56,479 nucleotides of DNA from Sphingomonas sp. CCH10-B3. Lineage in GTDB: Bacteria > Pseudomonadota > Alphaproteobacteria > Sphingomonadales > Sphingomonadaceae. The DNA lies in NCBI RefSeq assembly GCF_001556185.1, contig NZ_LSIJ01000026.1, forward strand, positions 1-56,479, written 5' to 3'. Below, in pieces: positions 1-13,190 of this stretch (its first letter is position 1; each line of letters opens with the position of its first letter). The notes beneath the pieces were generated by a model. That model had not been told where the DNA came from, ran no database searches, and was given only the letters and a program-made list of their open reading frames with translations. Both the position numbers and the translations under genes were made by a program.

Positions 1-36
1 GATCTGGAGGAGGAGGGGGAGGAGGAAGAGGGGCAT
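1..36 (-). CDS. possible start of a membrane or exported protein, cut by window edge
   Basis: An ATG on the minus strand at 36 begins a frame that reads MPLFLLPLLLQI to the window edge. A GGAG lies 8 bases upstream of it. The hydrophobic start fits a signal peptide or a membrane segment. It lies downstream of mccB on the same strand, so it could belong to the leucine-degradation gene set, but only 12 codons are visible and the product cannot be named. The C-rich codons could also be chance. Confidence 0.3.
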   Translation of the reverse strand, partial: MPLFLLPLLLQI

Positions 37-109
37 CAGGTCGTCTCCGTCATGCTGAACTCGTTTCAGCATCCACCGTGCTGCGAGCCATGTGCTAGCC
101 ATAGTGACA

Positions 110-439
110 ATGAGCAAGCAGCCTTGCACCTATATTCTGGCGAGCGGCCCGCTGGGAACGATCTATGTCGGCGTGACGTCCGACCTGATGGCGCGTCTGC
201 ACCAGCACCGCGCTGGCCAGGTGCTGGGATTCACGTCGCGCTATGGCGTGATTCGGCTGGTTCGATACGAGATGTTCGATGACATGGTTTCCGCGATTGC
301 GCGCGAGAAGCAGCTGAAGCGCTGGCACCGGGATTGGAAGATCAACCTCATCGAATCGGAGAATCCGCATTGGGATGATTTGGCGGTGGGTCTGGGGTTT
401 GATCCGATACCGGCCCGTCCTCCCCGCCCAAGGGGCTGA
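110..439 (+). CDS. GIY-YIG domain endonuclease-like protein
   Basis: A 109-residue protein made up of a single GIY-YIG nuclease domain, of the small stand-alone type related to E. coli YhbQ. The two motif strands are visible as Y8-I-L and I18-Y19-V-G, followed by the arginine of the active-site helix (R29 in LMARLHQHR) and a later acidic REKQLKRW segment. The start at 110 (MSKQPC) is chosen because the domain begins within eight residues of it; an ATG at 92 would add six residues. Such proteins may act on branched or damaged DNA, but the role of this subgroup is poorly known. The gene is flanked by two copies of the same short palindromic repeat (48-80 and 459-490). Confidence 0.85.
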   Translation: MSKQPCTYILASGPLGTIYVGVTSDLMARLHQHRAGQVLGFTSRYGVIRLVRYEMFDDMVSAIAREKQLKRWHRDWKINLIESENPHWDDLAVGLGFDPIPARPPRPRG

Positions 440-465
440 CGGACACGCAAACGACGATCGTCATG

Positions 466-542
466 CTGAACTTGTTTCAGCATCCACCGCGCAACGGGCA
501 TTGGCGGGAGTGGTGGCACATTGGACCCTGAAACAAGTTCAG
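466..542. repeat. inverted pair of a sphingomonad-type palindromic repeat
   Basis: CTGAACTTGTTTCAG at 466-480 and its exact complement at 528-542 form a 15-bp inverted repeat with a 47-base spacer. A further copy of the left unit with one change (CTGAACTCGTTTCAG) lies at 54-68, inside a longer shared stretch (48-80 compared with 459-490). The pair lies between the convergent GIY-YIG and mccB genes, so the transcript could fold into a long hairpin that helps to end transcription from both sides. Confidence 0.7.
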
Positions 543-578
543 GGTGACGGCGGGGGTGGATGGAGCATTGTCACACCC

Positions 579-2189
<1,611 letters not shown>

Positions 2190-2305
2190 GCGGCTTCCTC
2201 TCTGCTTTCGTAGCGCCTGACTAGCCTTGCCGATCGCGGTTGGGAAGCTGGCGCGCGCCGCGCGGCCGGTGTAATCCCGCCGTCACAAGATCAGGGAGAA
2301 ACAGG

Positions 2306-4369
2306 ATGAAGCGTCAGGCAATTTTGGCAGCGATGCTGCTCGCAAGCGCAGGCGCGGTGGCGCTGGCGGCACCGGGCAAGGCGCCGGTGACGCTGCCGGC
2401 CGGCGTCGACACCGCCGGCATCGACAAGAGCGTCAAGCCGGGCGACGATTTCGACGCTTATGCAAACGGAGCATGGCGCGCCAAGACCGAGATTCCCGCC
2501 GATCGTGCGTCGACCGGCGCGTTCCTACAAGTCGTCAATCTCGCCGAAGCGCGCAACCGCGCGATCGTCGATGCCGCCATCGCCGCCAAGGCCGCGCCCG
2601 GCAGCGACCAGCGAAAGATCGCCGACTATTACCGCGCCTATACCGATACTGCGGCGATCGAGGCACGCGGCCTTGCGCCGCTGAAGCCCGAGCTCGACGC
2701 CATCGCCGCGCTCGCCGACAAGCGCGCGCTGTCGGCAATGCTCGGCGCCGATGTGCGTGCCGATGTCGACCCACTCAACGCGACCAATTTCCACACCGCG
2801 CATCTGTTCGGCGTGTTCGTCGCGCAAGGGCTGGAGGCGCCGACCAAGACCGTCCCCTATCTGTTGCAGGGCGGGCTCGGCATGCCCGAGCGCGACTATT
2901 ATCTGTCGACCGAGAAGGAAGCGGTCGCTACCCGCGCGGCTTACCGCGACTATGTCGTCAAGATCTTCACGCTGGCGGGGATGAGCGATCCGGCGGCGCG
3001 CGCCGACCGGGTGATCGCGCTCGAAACCAAGATCGCGACCGCGCATCTCGACAATGTCGCCGCGCAAGACGTGCACAAGGCGAACAATCCCTGGCAGCGC
3101 GCCGATTTCGATACCAAGGCGCCCGGGATCGACTGGAACGCCTTCTTCGGCGCGGCGCAGCTCGGCAGCCGGCAGGACTTCATCGTCTGGATGCCCGATG
3201 CGACGACGAAGCTGTCGGCGCTGGTCGCGAGCGAGCCGCTGGCGAGCTGGCAGGACTGGCTGGCGTTCCACCATATCGACGCAGTGACGGCGGTGTTGCC
3301 GAGCGCGTTTGATCAGGCATCGTTCGATTTCTACGGCAAGACGCTGTCGGGCACGCGCCAGCAGCGGCCACGCGACAAGCGGGCGCTCGCCAGCGTCAAC
3401 GCCAATCTCGGCGATGCGGTCGGGCGGATTTACGCCGCGCGCTATTTTCCCGCGTCGTCGAAGCGCGACATCCAGACGATGGTGACCAACATCCTCGCCG
3501 CGTTCGACAAGCGCGTCGCCGCGCTCGACTGGATGGCGCCTGCGACCAAGGCCGAGGCGCGCAACAAGATCAGGACGATGCGCGTCAGCATCGGCTATCC
3601 CGAACGGTGGCGCGATTATGCGGCGCTCGAAATCAAGGCCGATGATCCGGTCGGTAACGCGAAGCGCGCCCAGCTTGCCGAATATCGCTGGCAGCTCGCC
3701 AAGCTGAACGCGGCGCCCGACAAGGGCGAGTGGTGGATGTCGCCGCAGACGGTCAACGCGGTCAACTTGCCGCTGCAGAACGCGCTCAACTTCCCGGCGG
3801 CGATCCTCGAAGCGCCGATGTATGACCCGAAGCGCGATGCCGCCGCCAATTACGGCTCGATCGGCGCCGTGATCGGTCACGAAATCAGCCACGGCTTCGA
3901 CAATCTGGGTGCCGGATTCGATGCGAGCGGGCGCATGCGCGACTGGTGGACGCCGGCTGACTTTGCCCATTTCAAGGAGCAAAGCGCGGCCCTCGTCGCG
4001 CAATATAGCGCCTACGAAGCGCTGCCGGGGCTGCGGATCAACGGCGAGCAGACACTGGGCGAGAATATCGCCGATGTTGCCGGGCTGGCGGCGGCCTATG
4101 ACGCCTATCATGCATCGCTGAAGGGCAAGCCCGCGCCGGTGATCGGCGGGCTGACCGGCGACCAGCGCTTCTTCCTCGCCTTTGCGCAGGCATGGCGGTC
4201 GAAGATGCGCGATCAGGCGCTGCGCGGGCAAGTCGCAACCGACGGGCATTCGCCCGCCCGCTTTCGCGCGCTGACGGTGCGCAATCAGGATGGCTGGTAC
4301 AAGGCGTTCGGCGTCAAGCCCGGCGACAAGCTGTATCTGGCGCCCGCAAAGCGCGTGAAGGTCTGGTAA
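2306..4369 (+). CDS. M13 family metallopeptidase (neprilysin-like), exported
   Basis: A 687-residue secreted zinc peptidase of the M13 family. The start at 2306 is preferred over an in-frame codon at 2240 because it gives a clean signal peptide (MKRQAILAAMLLASAGAVALAAP) and has an AGGGAG-type ribosome site 10 bases ahead. The zinc site is complete: H525-E-I-S-H529, and E586 in the GENIADVAG motif. The substrate-binding NALNFPAA motif precedes it and the C-terminal KPGDKLYL matches the family. The N-terminal part starts with the usual KPGDDFDAYANGAW. Members degrade short peptides in the periplasm or outside the cell. The gene is transcribed alone and separates mccB from ivd. Confidence 0.95.
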   Translation: MKRQAILAAMLLASAGAVALAAPGKAPVTLPAGVDTAGIDKSVKPGDDFDAYANGAWRAKTEIPADRASTGAFLQVVNLAEARNRAIVDAAIAAKAAPGSDQRKIADYYRAYTDTAAIEARGLAPLKPELDAIAALADKRALSAMLGADVRADVDPLNATNFHTAHLFGVFVAQGLEAPTKTVPYLLQGGLGMPERDYYLSTEKEAVATRAAYRDYVVKIFTLAGMSDPAARADRVIALETKIATAHLDNVAAQDVHKANNPWQRADFDTKAPGIDWNAFFGAAQLGSRQDFIVWMPDATTKLSALVASEPLASWQDWLAFHHIDAVTAVLPSAFDQASFDFYGKTLSGTRQQRPRDKRALASVNANLGDAVGRIYAARYFPASSKRDIQTMVTNILAAFDKRVAALDWMAPATKAEARNKIRTMRVSIGYPERWRDYAALEIKADDPVGNAKRAQLAEYRWQLAKLNAAPDKGEWWMSPQTVNAVNLPLQNALNFPAAILEAPMYDPKRDAAANYGSIGAVIGHEISHGFDNLGAGFDASGRMRDWWTPADFAHFKEQSAALVAQYSAYEALPGLRINGEQTLGENIADVAGLAAAYDAYHASLKGKPAPVIGGLTGDQRFFLAFAQAWRSKMRDQALRGQVATDGHSPARFRALTVRNQDGWYKAFGVKPGDKLYLAPAKRVKVW

Positions 4370-4453
4370 GCCTCAAGGGTAGGAGGCGCGGCGCTTGCCA
4401 GCACGCTGCGCCTCGCTTACCACCTGTAGCAATCGCTACAGGGAGAGTCGCTC

Positions 4454-4807
4454 GTGACCGGATTTCGGATTCTGCTCGTCGCCATCTTCGTGCTGATCAC
4501 CGCCTACACGCTGCCAGTGATTGCGCAGCATGGGATGGGACTGGTGCCGCTGTTCTTTGGCGCGATCGGCGAGATGGGCTGGCAGGGGCAGTTCAACGTC
4601 GACTTCGCGTGCTTCCTCATCCTGTCGGGACTGTGGGTCGCGTGGCGCCACAATTTCTCCGCCGTCGGGCTGGCGCTGGCGCCGGTCGCGAGCCTGGGCG
4701 GCGCGACCTTCCTGTCGATCTATCTGCTGGTCGTCAGCTTTCAGGTGCGCGGCGATATGGCGGCACTGCTGCTGGGTGAGCGTCGGGCAGCAGCGCTCGG
4801 CCGCTGA
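4454..4807 (+). CDS. small membrane protein, probably DUF2834
   Basis: A 117-residue protein with three likely membrane segments (about residues 5-25, 48-66 and 74-98). The arrangement resembles DUF2834: a first helix, a loop with F-N-V-D-F-A, then two further helices. It starts with GTG at 4454 behind AGGGAGAG. It follows the M13 gene by 84 bases and ends one base before the stop of the convergent ivd gene. No enzymatic residues stand out and the function is unknown. Confidence 0.65.
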   Translation: MTGFRILLVAIFVLITAYTLPVIAQHGMGLVPLFFGAIGEMGWQGQFNVDFACFLILSGLWVAWRHNFSAVGLALAPVASLGGATFLSIYLLVVSFQVRGDMAALLLGERRAAALGR

Positions 4808-4808
4808 C

Positions 4809-5969
4809 TCACCCCGCGCCGATCAGCTCGCGGCCGATCAGGAAGCGGCGGATTTCGTTGGTGCCCGCGCCGATGTCGTAGAGCTTGGCATCGCGCAGGA
4901 AGCGTTCGACCGGCCATTCCTTGGTATAGCCCGCGCCGCCCAGCGCCTGAATCGCCTCAAGCGACACCTTCACCGCATTCTCGCTCGCCAGCAGGATCGC
5001 GCCGGCGGCGTCGAAGCGCGTCGTCTTGCCCGCATCGCACGCGCGCGCGACTGCATAGACATAGGCGCGGGCCGAATTGAGCGCGACATACATGTCGGCG
5101 ACCTTGGCCTGGATCAGCTGGAACTGGCCGATCGACTGGCCGAACTGCTTGCGGTCGCGGACATAGGGCAGCACCACGTCGAGGCACGCCTGCATGATGC
5201 CGAGCGGCCCGGCGGCGAGCACGGCGCGCTCGTAATCGAGGCCCGACATCAGCACGCCGACGCCGCCATTGGTCGGCCCCATCACATTCTCGGCGGGGAC
5301 TTCGCAATCCTCGAACACGAGTTCGGCAGTGTCCGACCCGCGCATGCCCATCTTGTCGAGCTTTTTCGACACGCTGAACCCGGCCATGCCCTTTTCGATC
5401 AGGAAAGCGGTGATCCCGCGCGATCCCGCCTCGGGCTCGGTCTTGGCATAGACGACGAGCGTGTCGGCTTCGGTCGAATTGGTGATCCAGAATTTGGTGC
5501 CATTCAGCACATAGCGGTCATTGCCGCGCCGCTCGGCCTTCAGCTTCATCGACACCACGTCCGACCCTGCGCCCGCTTCGGACATTGCCAGCGATCCGAC
5601 ATGCTCGCCCGAAATCAGCTTGGGGAGATATTTGGCCTTCTGTTCGGGCGAACCCCAGCGGCGAATCTGGTTGACGCAAAGGTTGGAGTGCGCGCCATAG
5701 GAGAGCCCGATCGACGCTGAGGCGCGGCTGACTTCCTCCATCGCGACGCAATGTTCGAGATAGCCGAGGCCGAGCCCGCCCCATTCCTCCTCGACAGTGA
5801 TGCCATGCAACCCGAGCGCGCCCATCGCGGGCCAGAGCGAGCGGTCGAACTTGTTCTCGGCGTCGATCGCGGCGGCCTTGGGCGCGATTTCAGCGCCCGC
5901 AAAGCGCTGGGTCGTCTCGCGGATCATGTCGGCGGTCTCGCCGAGCGCGAAGTCGAGCGTCATGTCCAT
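4809..5969 (-). CDS. ivd: isovaleryl-CoA dehydrogenase
   Basis: An FAD-dependent acyl-CoA dehydrogenase that oxidises isovaleryl-CoA to 3-methylcrotonyl-CoA in leucine breakdown. With the start at 5969 ([11 protein letters not shown]) it has 386 residues, the usual length, and a GGAG stands 9 bases upstream; an ATG at 5978 is almost as good, and the frame stays open upstream to 6101. The segment [18 protein letters not shown] carries a glutamate (E247) at the position that serves as base in isovaleryl-CoA dehydrogenases, which distinguishes it from short-chain and glutaryl enzymes. The flavin motifs [11 protein letters not shown] and WITNS and the C-terminal [12 protein letters not shown] are present. 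It probably works with the mccB product. Confidence 0.92.
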   Translation of the reverse strand: MDMTLDFALGETADMIRETTQRFAGAEIAPKAAAIDAENKFDRSLWPAMGALGLHGITVEEEWGGLGLGYLEHCVAMEEVSRASASIGLSYGAHSNLCVNQIRRWGSPEQKAKYLPKLISGEHVGSLAMSEAGAGSDVVSMKLKAERRGNDRYVLNGTKFWITNSTEADTLVVYAKTEPEAGSRGITAFLIEKGMAGFSVSKKLDKMGMRGSDTAELVFEDCEVPAENVMGPTNGGVGVLMSGLDYERAVLAAGPLGIMQACLDVVLPYVRDRKQFGQSIGQFQLIQAKVADMYVALNSARAYVYAVARACDAGKTTRFDAAGAILLASENAVKVSLEAIQALGGAGYTKEWPVERFLRDAKLYDIGAGTNEIRRFLIGRELIGAG

Positions 5970-6078
5970 CTTGTCCATCTCCGTTCGCCCGAACTTGTCG
6001 TCGGGCCGCATTTCCTTTCTAACCCCCTGACGAAAATGCGACGCTTCGACAAGCGCGACACCGAGGGGGACGATAAAT

Positions 6079-7488
6079 TTGGCCAGCCTGTTCCGAACCA
6101 AAGCGATTCTGACGGGCGATGATCAGCCCGAGCATCATCGGCTGGCGCGCACGCTCGGCTGGCCTAGCCTGGTCGCGCTCGGCGTCGGCGCAATCGTCGG
6201 CACCGGCATCCTGACGCTGATCGGCGTGGGCGCCGACCGGGCGGGGCCAGCGGTCCTGCTGAGCTTTGTCGTCGCGGGTGCGATCTGCGCGTGCGCGGCG
6301 CTGTGCTATGCCGAAATGGCGACGATGATTCCGGCGTCGGGCAGTGCCTATACGTATAGCTACGCGGTGCTGGGCGAGATTTTTGCCTGGGTGGTCGGGT
6401 GGAGCCTGATCCTCGAATATTCGCTGGTCGTGTCGACGGTGGCGGTCGGCTGGTCGGGCTATGCCGTGGGTTTCCTGCAAGGGCTGGGGGTAACGGTACC
6501 GCCGGCACTCGCCAACGGCCCTGCGCTGGGCGGCGTGGTCAATCTGCCCGCGGTCGCGATCATCGCGGTGGTGGCCGGGCTGTTGATGCTCGGCACGCGC
6601 GAAAGTGCGCGGCTCAACATGGTGCTGGTCATCCTGAAGATCGCGACGCTGGCGCTGTTCGTTATGGTTGCGCTGCCCTATTTCGACGCCGCCAATTTCA
6701 CGCCGTTCGCGCCACGCGGCTATGGCAGCGTCGCGGGCGACGGCGGGGTCAAATACGGCGTGATGGGTGCCGCGGCGATCATCTTCTTCGCCTTCTACGG
6801 ATTCGATGCGATCTCGACCGCGGCCGAGGAAGCCAAGCGGCCCGAGCGTGACCTGGCGATAGGCATCATCGGCTCGATGCTGGCGTGCACGGCGATCTAT
6901 CTGGTGGTTGCGGCGGTTGCGGTCGGCGCGCTGCCGGTGTCGCAGTTCGGCAAGAGCGCCGAGCCGCTCGCGCTGATCCTGCGCTCGATCGGGCAGGGCG
7001 GCATTGCGACGGTCGTGGCCGCCGCCGCGGCGATTGCGCTGCCGACGGTGCTGCTTGCCTTCCTCTACGGCCAGAGCCGCATCTTCCTGGTGATGGCGCG
7101 CGACGGCTTCCTGCCGCAGGGACTGGCCAAAATCTCGGCGCGGGGCACGCCGGCGCGGATCACGGCGCTGACCGCCGTGCTGGTCGCCATCGTCGCGGGG
7201 CTGATGCCGCTCGATGAAATCGCAAGTCTTGCCAATGCCGGCACGCTGATCGCGTTCATTGCGGTCGCGGCCTGTGTCTTGGTGTCGAGAAGACACGAAT
7301 CGGACACCAAGCGACCGTTTCGCACGCCATTTGCGTGGTTTGTCGCGCCGGCCGCGATTCTTGGCTGCATCTATCTGTTTACCAGCCTCCAGACCAAGAC
7401 ACAGATTTCGTTCGTGATTTGGAACGCAGTCGGCCTCGCCGTCTATTTTCTGTACGCCCGGTCGCGCGCCCACGCTGGCAGCGCCTGA
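6079..7488 (+). CDS. APC-superfamily amino acid permease
   Basis: A 469-residue inner-membrane transporter with about 12-13 hydrophobic segments. The first helix carries the APC substrate-binding signature [10 protein letters not shown], and [20 protein letters not shown] is typical of cationic-amino-acid-transporter-type members (YfnA/CAT). The start is TTG at 6079, with GAGGGGGA 7 bases upstream. It is divergent from ivd, with about 110 bases between the start codons. A link with branched-chain amino acid use is tempting, but the substrate cannot be read from the sequence. Confidence 0.88.
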   Translation: MASLFRTKAILTGDDQPEHHRLARTLGWPSLVALGVGAIVGTGILTLIGVGADRAGPAVLLSFVVAGAICACAALCYAEMATMIPASGSAYTYSYAVLGEIFAWVVGWSLILEYSLVVSTVAVGWSGYAVGFLQGLGVTVPPALANGPALGGVVNLPAVAIIAVVAGLLMLGTRESARLNMVLVILKIATLALFVMVALPYFDAANFTPFAPRGYGSVAGDGGVKYGVMGAAAIIFFAFYGFDAISTAAEEAKRPERDLAIGIIGSMLACTAIYLVVAAVAVGALPVSQFGKSAEPLALILRSIGQGGIATVVAAAAAIALPTVLLAFLYGQSRIFLVMARDGFLPQGLAKISARGTPARITALTAVLVAIVAGLMPLDEIASLANAGTLIAFIAVAACVLVSRRHESDTKRPFRTPFAWFVAPAAILGCIYLFTSLQTKTQISFVIWNAVGLAVYFLYARSRAHAGSA

Positions 7489-7535
7489 CAAAATCAATTA
7501 CGGATTTGTGTCGAGCGAGGTTAAGGGGAATTAAG

Positions 7536-8012
7536 ATGATGCAGGGGGAGACCTCGCGGCGCGCGCTGATCAAGTCGGCGGTGGCCTGTGGCGCAGCGAT
7601 GGGGCCGCTGGGTCTGCTCGGCGGCTGCTCGAATGACCTCGGCAGCGCCTCGGCGCTCAGCGTGGTGCCCGAGGCCAAGGGCGTCAGCTTCGCCGCCGCG
7701 GCCACTGCCTCCAAAGCCCAGACCGAAACCGAATATTGGTCGGCCGCCGTCGGCCAGACCTTCAAGATCACGGGCCCCGAAGGTCCGATGTACGGCACGC
7801 TGACCTCGGTGGTGGCGCTCGCCATCGAGGGTGAGCGTCCGGCAGATCTGCGGCCGCAGCCGATGACGGCGGTCTTCACTTTCGATCGCCGCGACAATCC
7901 GCTCGGCGAGCTGGTTTATGCGCTGGTCAAGGGCAATGAGAGCGAGTCGTCGCTCTATCTGCAGCGCGGCGGTACCGTCGAGGCGCCGACGCTGGTCGCG
8001 CAGTTCAACTAG
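7536..8012 (+). CDS. Tat-type lipoprotein, DUF6916-like
   Basis: A 158-residue exported protein. The N-terminus has a twin arginine (SRRALIKSA), a short hydrophobic stretch and a lipobox-like GLLGGC (cysteine near residue 29), so it is probably a Tat-exported lipoprotein. The body (AAVGQTFKITG, a beta-rich middle, then ESSLYLQRGG) resembles the DUF6916 domain, whose function is unknown. An AGGGGAA ribosome site precedes the ATG at 7536. It follows the permease gene by 47 bases and may be co-transcribed with it. Confidence 0.7.
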   Translation: MMQGETSRRALIKSAVACGAAMGPLGLLGGCSNDLGSASALSVVPEAKGVSFAAAATASKAQTETEYWSAAVGQTFKITGPEGPMYGTLTSVVALAIEGERPADLRPQPMTAVFTFDRRDNPLGELVYALVKGNESESSLYLQRGGTVEAPTLVAQFN

Positions 8013-8021
8013 CCGCGCCGC

Positions 8022-8276
8022 TCAGCGCGCCCGGCTTCGCGCGAGGCCGATCAGCGTCACTACACCGATCGCCATCCACGCGATGTTGAGCGCCGCCGAC
8101 GGCAGCGCGCCGTGCCAGCCGCTGTTGAGGATGAAGCCGGCCGCGCCAACGACGTTCATCCACTGGAACGTCGGCGACCGCCCGTCGAGCCGCCCGGTCG
8201 ATACCAGCAGATAGGAAGCGAGGATGAGCAGCGCGGCTGCCCATCCGACGACTTCGATGAGCGTGTTCACGCTCAT
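8022..8276 (-). CDS. small membrane protein, CBU_0592-like
   Basis: An 84-residue protein with three hydrophobic segments and the EVVGWAAALLILASYLL start typical of the CBU_0592-like membrane family. Its ATG overlaps the stop of the GFA-family gene by 4 bases (ATGA), so the two are probably translationally coupled. It is the last gene of the acnA operon. The function is unknown. Confidence 0.75.
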   Translation of the reverse strand: MSVNTLIEVVGWAAALLILASYLLVSTGRLDGRSPTFQWMNVVGAAGFILNSGWHGALPSAALNIAWMAIGVVTLIGLARSRAR

Positions 8277-8625
8277 CCTTCCCAGCTTCGCCCATCGACG
8301 TGGCGGATGTCGATCGCTTCCCAGATGGCCGGGTCGAACAGGCGCAGGTTCACGCCCATGCGATCATAGGCGGGATCGATCGCGCGCCAATGCGTCGTCG
8401 ATCCGCAGCGCGGGCACCAATGGGTGGCGAGCGCGGGCTCTTTCAGGTCGGCGCGGATATAGCGGCTGGTCTCGCCGGTAATGACGACGTTAGCGGGCGG
8501 GAAATATCCCCACAGGCCGCCGCGAGTGACGCAAAGCGAGCAATTACAGTCGTTGAGATAATCCGGCGCGGCCGGAATGGTGATTCCGACCGCGCCGCAA
8601 TGACAGGTGGCGGAAAGCGCTTCGC

Positions 8626-8629
<4 letters not shown>
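8273..8629 (-). CDS. GFA / CENP-V family zinc protein
   Basis: A 118-residue member of the glutathione-dependent formaldehyde-activating (GFA) fold. It has the expected cysteines: CHCG near the start, C-N-C-S-L-C in the middle and W-C-P-R-C-G in the C-terminal third, which bind two zinc ions in the family. The GTG start at 8629 overlaps the aconitase stop (GTGA), so translation is likely coupled to acnA. Many family members have no proven formaldehyde activity and the substrate here is unknown. Confidence 0.85.
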
Positions 8630-11307
<2,678 letters not shown>

Positions 11308-11469
11308 GTCCGACTCCTCTATGTTTGGCCCGGATGCGGCGGGGAGGCGGCAGGAAGCCGCACGCGCGCGGGCGTCGATCGCGAGCGCCTTAGCAAGCAG
11401 TATCGCGAGGGGGAAGGGGCGCGCGGAAGCTAGAACAACCTAGTTCGTATCTCTCTTCAACCGTTCGTG

Positions 11470-11542
11470 CTGAGCTTGTCGAAGCACCGTTCTTCTTTTG
11501 CGAGCCGCGGGCAGAAGTAGGACGGCCCTTCGACAAGCTCAG
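11470..11542. repeat. inverted pair CTGAGCTTGTCGAAG / CTTCGACAAGCTCAG
   Basis: A perfect 15-bp inverted repeat with arms at 11470-11484 and 11528-11542 and a 43-base spacer, located just downstream of the dioxygenase gene stop (11581) and upstream of acnA. This unit is a common intergenic repeat in sphingomonads. It may act as a terminator for the minus-strand dioxygenase operon. Nothing else is recognisable in 11308-11580 apart from the acnA ribosome site. Confidence 0.7.
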
Positions 11543-11580
11543 GGCAAGCGGTTGGATAGCGCATCCGGCAAAGCGCAATC

Positions 11581-12720
11581 CTAGGAAAGAAACGCCGCCC
11601 GGCTGTCGTCACGGTGGCGCGCGAGATAGGTGAGGAAGGGCGTGCCGCCGGTACCGGTCTCGCCATCGCCGCCCGAAGTCGCGGCCTGCGCGCTGATGTA
11701 GGTCGCCGCCAGCCGCAGATGCGCGGTGCGGAATTGTGCAAGTTGCGTCAGGCAGGCGTTATAGGCGTCGCGCAAGGGGGCGCTGGTTGCGGCGACCTCG
11801 CGCACCTTGCTCGCCCGTAAATCCTCGATGAAAGTGCGGTGGCGTGGCGCGCGATAGCCGTGGATTTCGTCGAGGAACGCGCTAAGCGCGCTCGCGCCGT
11901 GCGGCACGCCGAGCGCGGCGTCGATCGCGGGCACGATGCTGCTCTGCGAGCCGGTCTGGCCGCGCAGGGACACGGGCCTGCCGCCGAGCGTCGCGACGCC
12001 TTCATAAATCAGCCCGTCGCCCGGCCAGCCGAACAGATAGGGCCGCACGCGGTGATAATAGACATGCGGGTCGCACGCCGCCGCCATCGGCTCGAGCCCG
12101 GCATTGATCGCCCCGAGGGCCATTTCCATGCCGCCGAGCAGCGTCTCGACTGCCGGCCCATCCTGCCTGTCCGCCGCGTTGACCAGATCGACGGCGGTTT
12201 CCAGCGCGCGGCCCGCAATCGCCTCGATCGCGACATGGACCAGAATGAAGCCGCTCTCGTCGCGACCGCCCGCAAAATGCTGGTCGATTGCCAGATTGCC
12301 GAGCGTGATCTCGCCCGCCTTGTCGAGCCGGAACCAGTTATCGAGCACATAATGCTGATAGGTCATGATCGGCTTGAGCCCGAGCCGGTCGGCAAGCGCC
12401 ACCAGCGGCACCGCGAGATTGGCGGGCAGCCGGGCGGTCGGCTCGGCCTCCCCCCACACCCAGGCCTGCGCGAGAAAGCCGTAGCGCAGCATCGCGACGC
12501 CCGCCTCGGCATCGTCGGCAGCAGCGATGAAGTCGGCAATGTCGGGTGTGGGCACTCGCGCGAGCCAATGCCGCACGCGCCCGGTGGCGAGATAGTCGGG
12601 CAGCATCGCCGCAGCGTCCTCGACCGCGTCGAAATCGGGCGGCAGTGCGACTTCGTCGATTTCGTGCGGCGACAGGAAGCCGTGGCTGGCCGAGAGGCCA
12701 TAATGGTCAAGCGAGCGCAT
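11581..12720 (-). CDS. indoleamine 2,3-dioxygenase family haem protein
   Basis: This 379-residue protein matches the indoleamine 2,3-dioxygenase family, haem enzymes that open the indole ring of tryptophan to N-formylkynurenine. Family marks are RPYLFGWPGDGLIYEGV, the GQTGSQSSIVPAID loop next to the haem, and YRAPRHRTFIEDL, whose H294 corresponds to the proximal haem ligand. The length is close to the eukaryotic enzymes. No kynureninase or formamidase gene is nearby. It is the last gene of an apparent operon with the HExxH protein (17 bases upstream) and the copper chaperone. The actual substrate may differ, as bacterial members of this superfamily include other indole-modifying enzymes. Confidence 0.85.
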   Translation of the reverse strand: MRSLDHYGLSASHGFLSPHEIDEVALPPDFDAVEDAAAMLPDYLATGRVRHWLARVPTPDIADFIAAADDAEAGVAMLRYGFLAQAWVWGEAEPTARLPANLAVPLVALADRLGLKPIMTYQHYVLDNWFRLDKAGEITLGNLAIDQHFAGGRDESGFILVHVAIEAIAGRALETAVDLVNAADRQDGPAVETLLGGMEMALGAINAGLEPMAAACDPHVYYHRVRPYLFGWPGDGLIYEGVATLGGRPVSLRGQTGSQSSIVPAIDAALGVPHGASALSAFLDEIHGYRAPRHRTFIEDLRASKVREVAATSAPLRDAYNACLTQLAQFRTAHLRLAATYISAQAATSGGDGETGTGGTPFLTYLARHRDDSRAAFLS

Positions 12721-12737
12721 CGCGCGGCTCTAGGCCT

Positions 12738-13190
12738 TCAGCGAAAGGGCAGCAACGCTTCGTAGTCGAACCCGGGCTCGGCGCCGACCGCGCAGACGCC
12801 GTGGCGCAGCAGGAAAGCGTGGCGGACGATCTCGCCCTGCTGCTCGATGCCATAGCGCTCGAACGGGCGCCCGGGCTGGATGCGGTAGCGATAGCGGCAG
12901 AAGGGATGACGCTGGAGCGGCAGGAAAAGGCCGTTCTGATGCTGCCAGACATGCACCAGCTCGTGGATCAGCAGCCCCTGCTCGCCGAGCGAGCCCGCCG
13001 CGAAATCGTCGCGATAGCCAGTGCCGAGCGGGTGGAAATGGACATTGCCGAGCGGTGCCATCACGGTTTCGCGCGGTTGGAAAAAGGCCCATTTACCGCG
13101 TACGATCCGCGGCTGCGCATAATCGATCGCGTCGCCGAACATGCTGCGGGCAAGCGCGACTTCGCCCAGCGTCAGCGGGCGCCCCTTCAT
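12738..13190 (-). CDS. vgr-related HExxH protein
   Basis: A 150-residue protein of the family often labelled 'vgr related'. The centre carries HELVHVWQHQ, a zinc-protease-like HExxH motif, followed by CRYRYRIQPG and a conserved E-Q-Q-G-E-I-V. There is no signal peptide or membrane segment. The motif suggests a minimal zinc peptidase or a metal-binding fold without protease action. The ATG overlaps the stop of the copper chaperone gene by 4 bases. Confidence 0.7.
   Translation of the reverse strand: MKGRPLTLGEVALARSMFGDAIDYAQPRIVRGKWAFFQPRETVMAPLGNVHFHPLGTGYRDDFAAGSLGEQGLLIHELVHVWQHQNGLFLPLQRHPFCRYRYRIQPGRPFERYGIEQQGEIVRHAFLLRHGVCAVGAEPGFDYEALLPFR

Noticed and set aside
1..33. purine-rich simple repeat (GGAGGAGG...)
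   Set aside because: It reads as Leu codons of a hydrophobic N-terminus on the other strand, so it needs no separate explanation.
2525..4249. 574-codon open frame on the minus strand
   Set aside because: It lies wholly opposite the M13 peptidase gene; its Arg/Gly/His-rich translation has no domain pattern. High GC leaves antisense frames open.
6019..7497. 492-codon open frame on the minus strand
   Set aside because: It is antisense to the amino acid permease and rich in Arg, Gln, Asp and His with no hydrophobic core.
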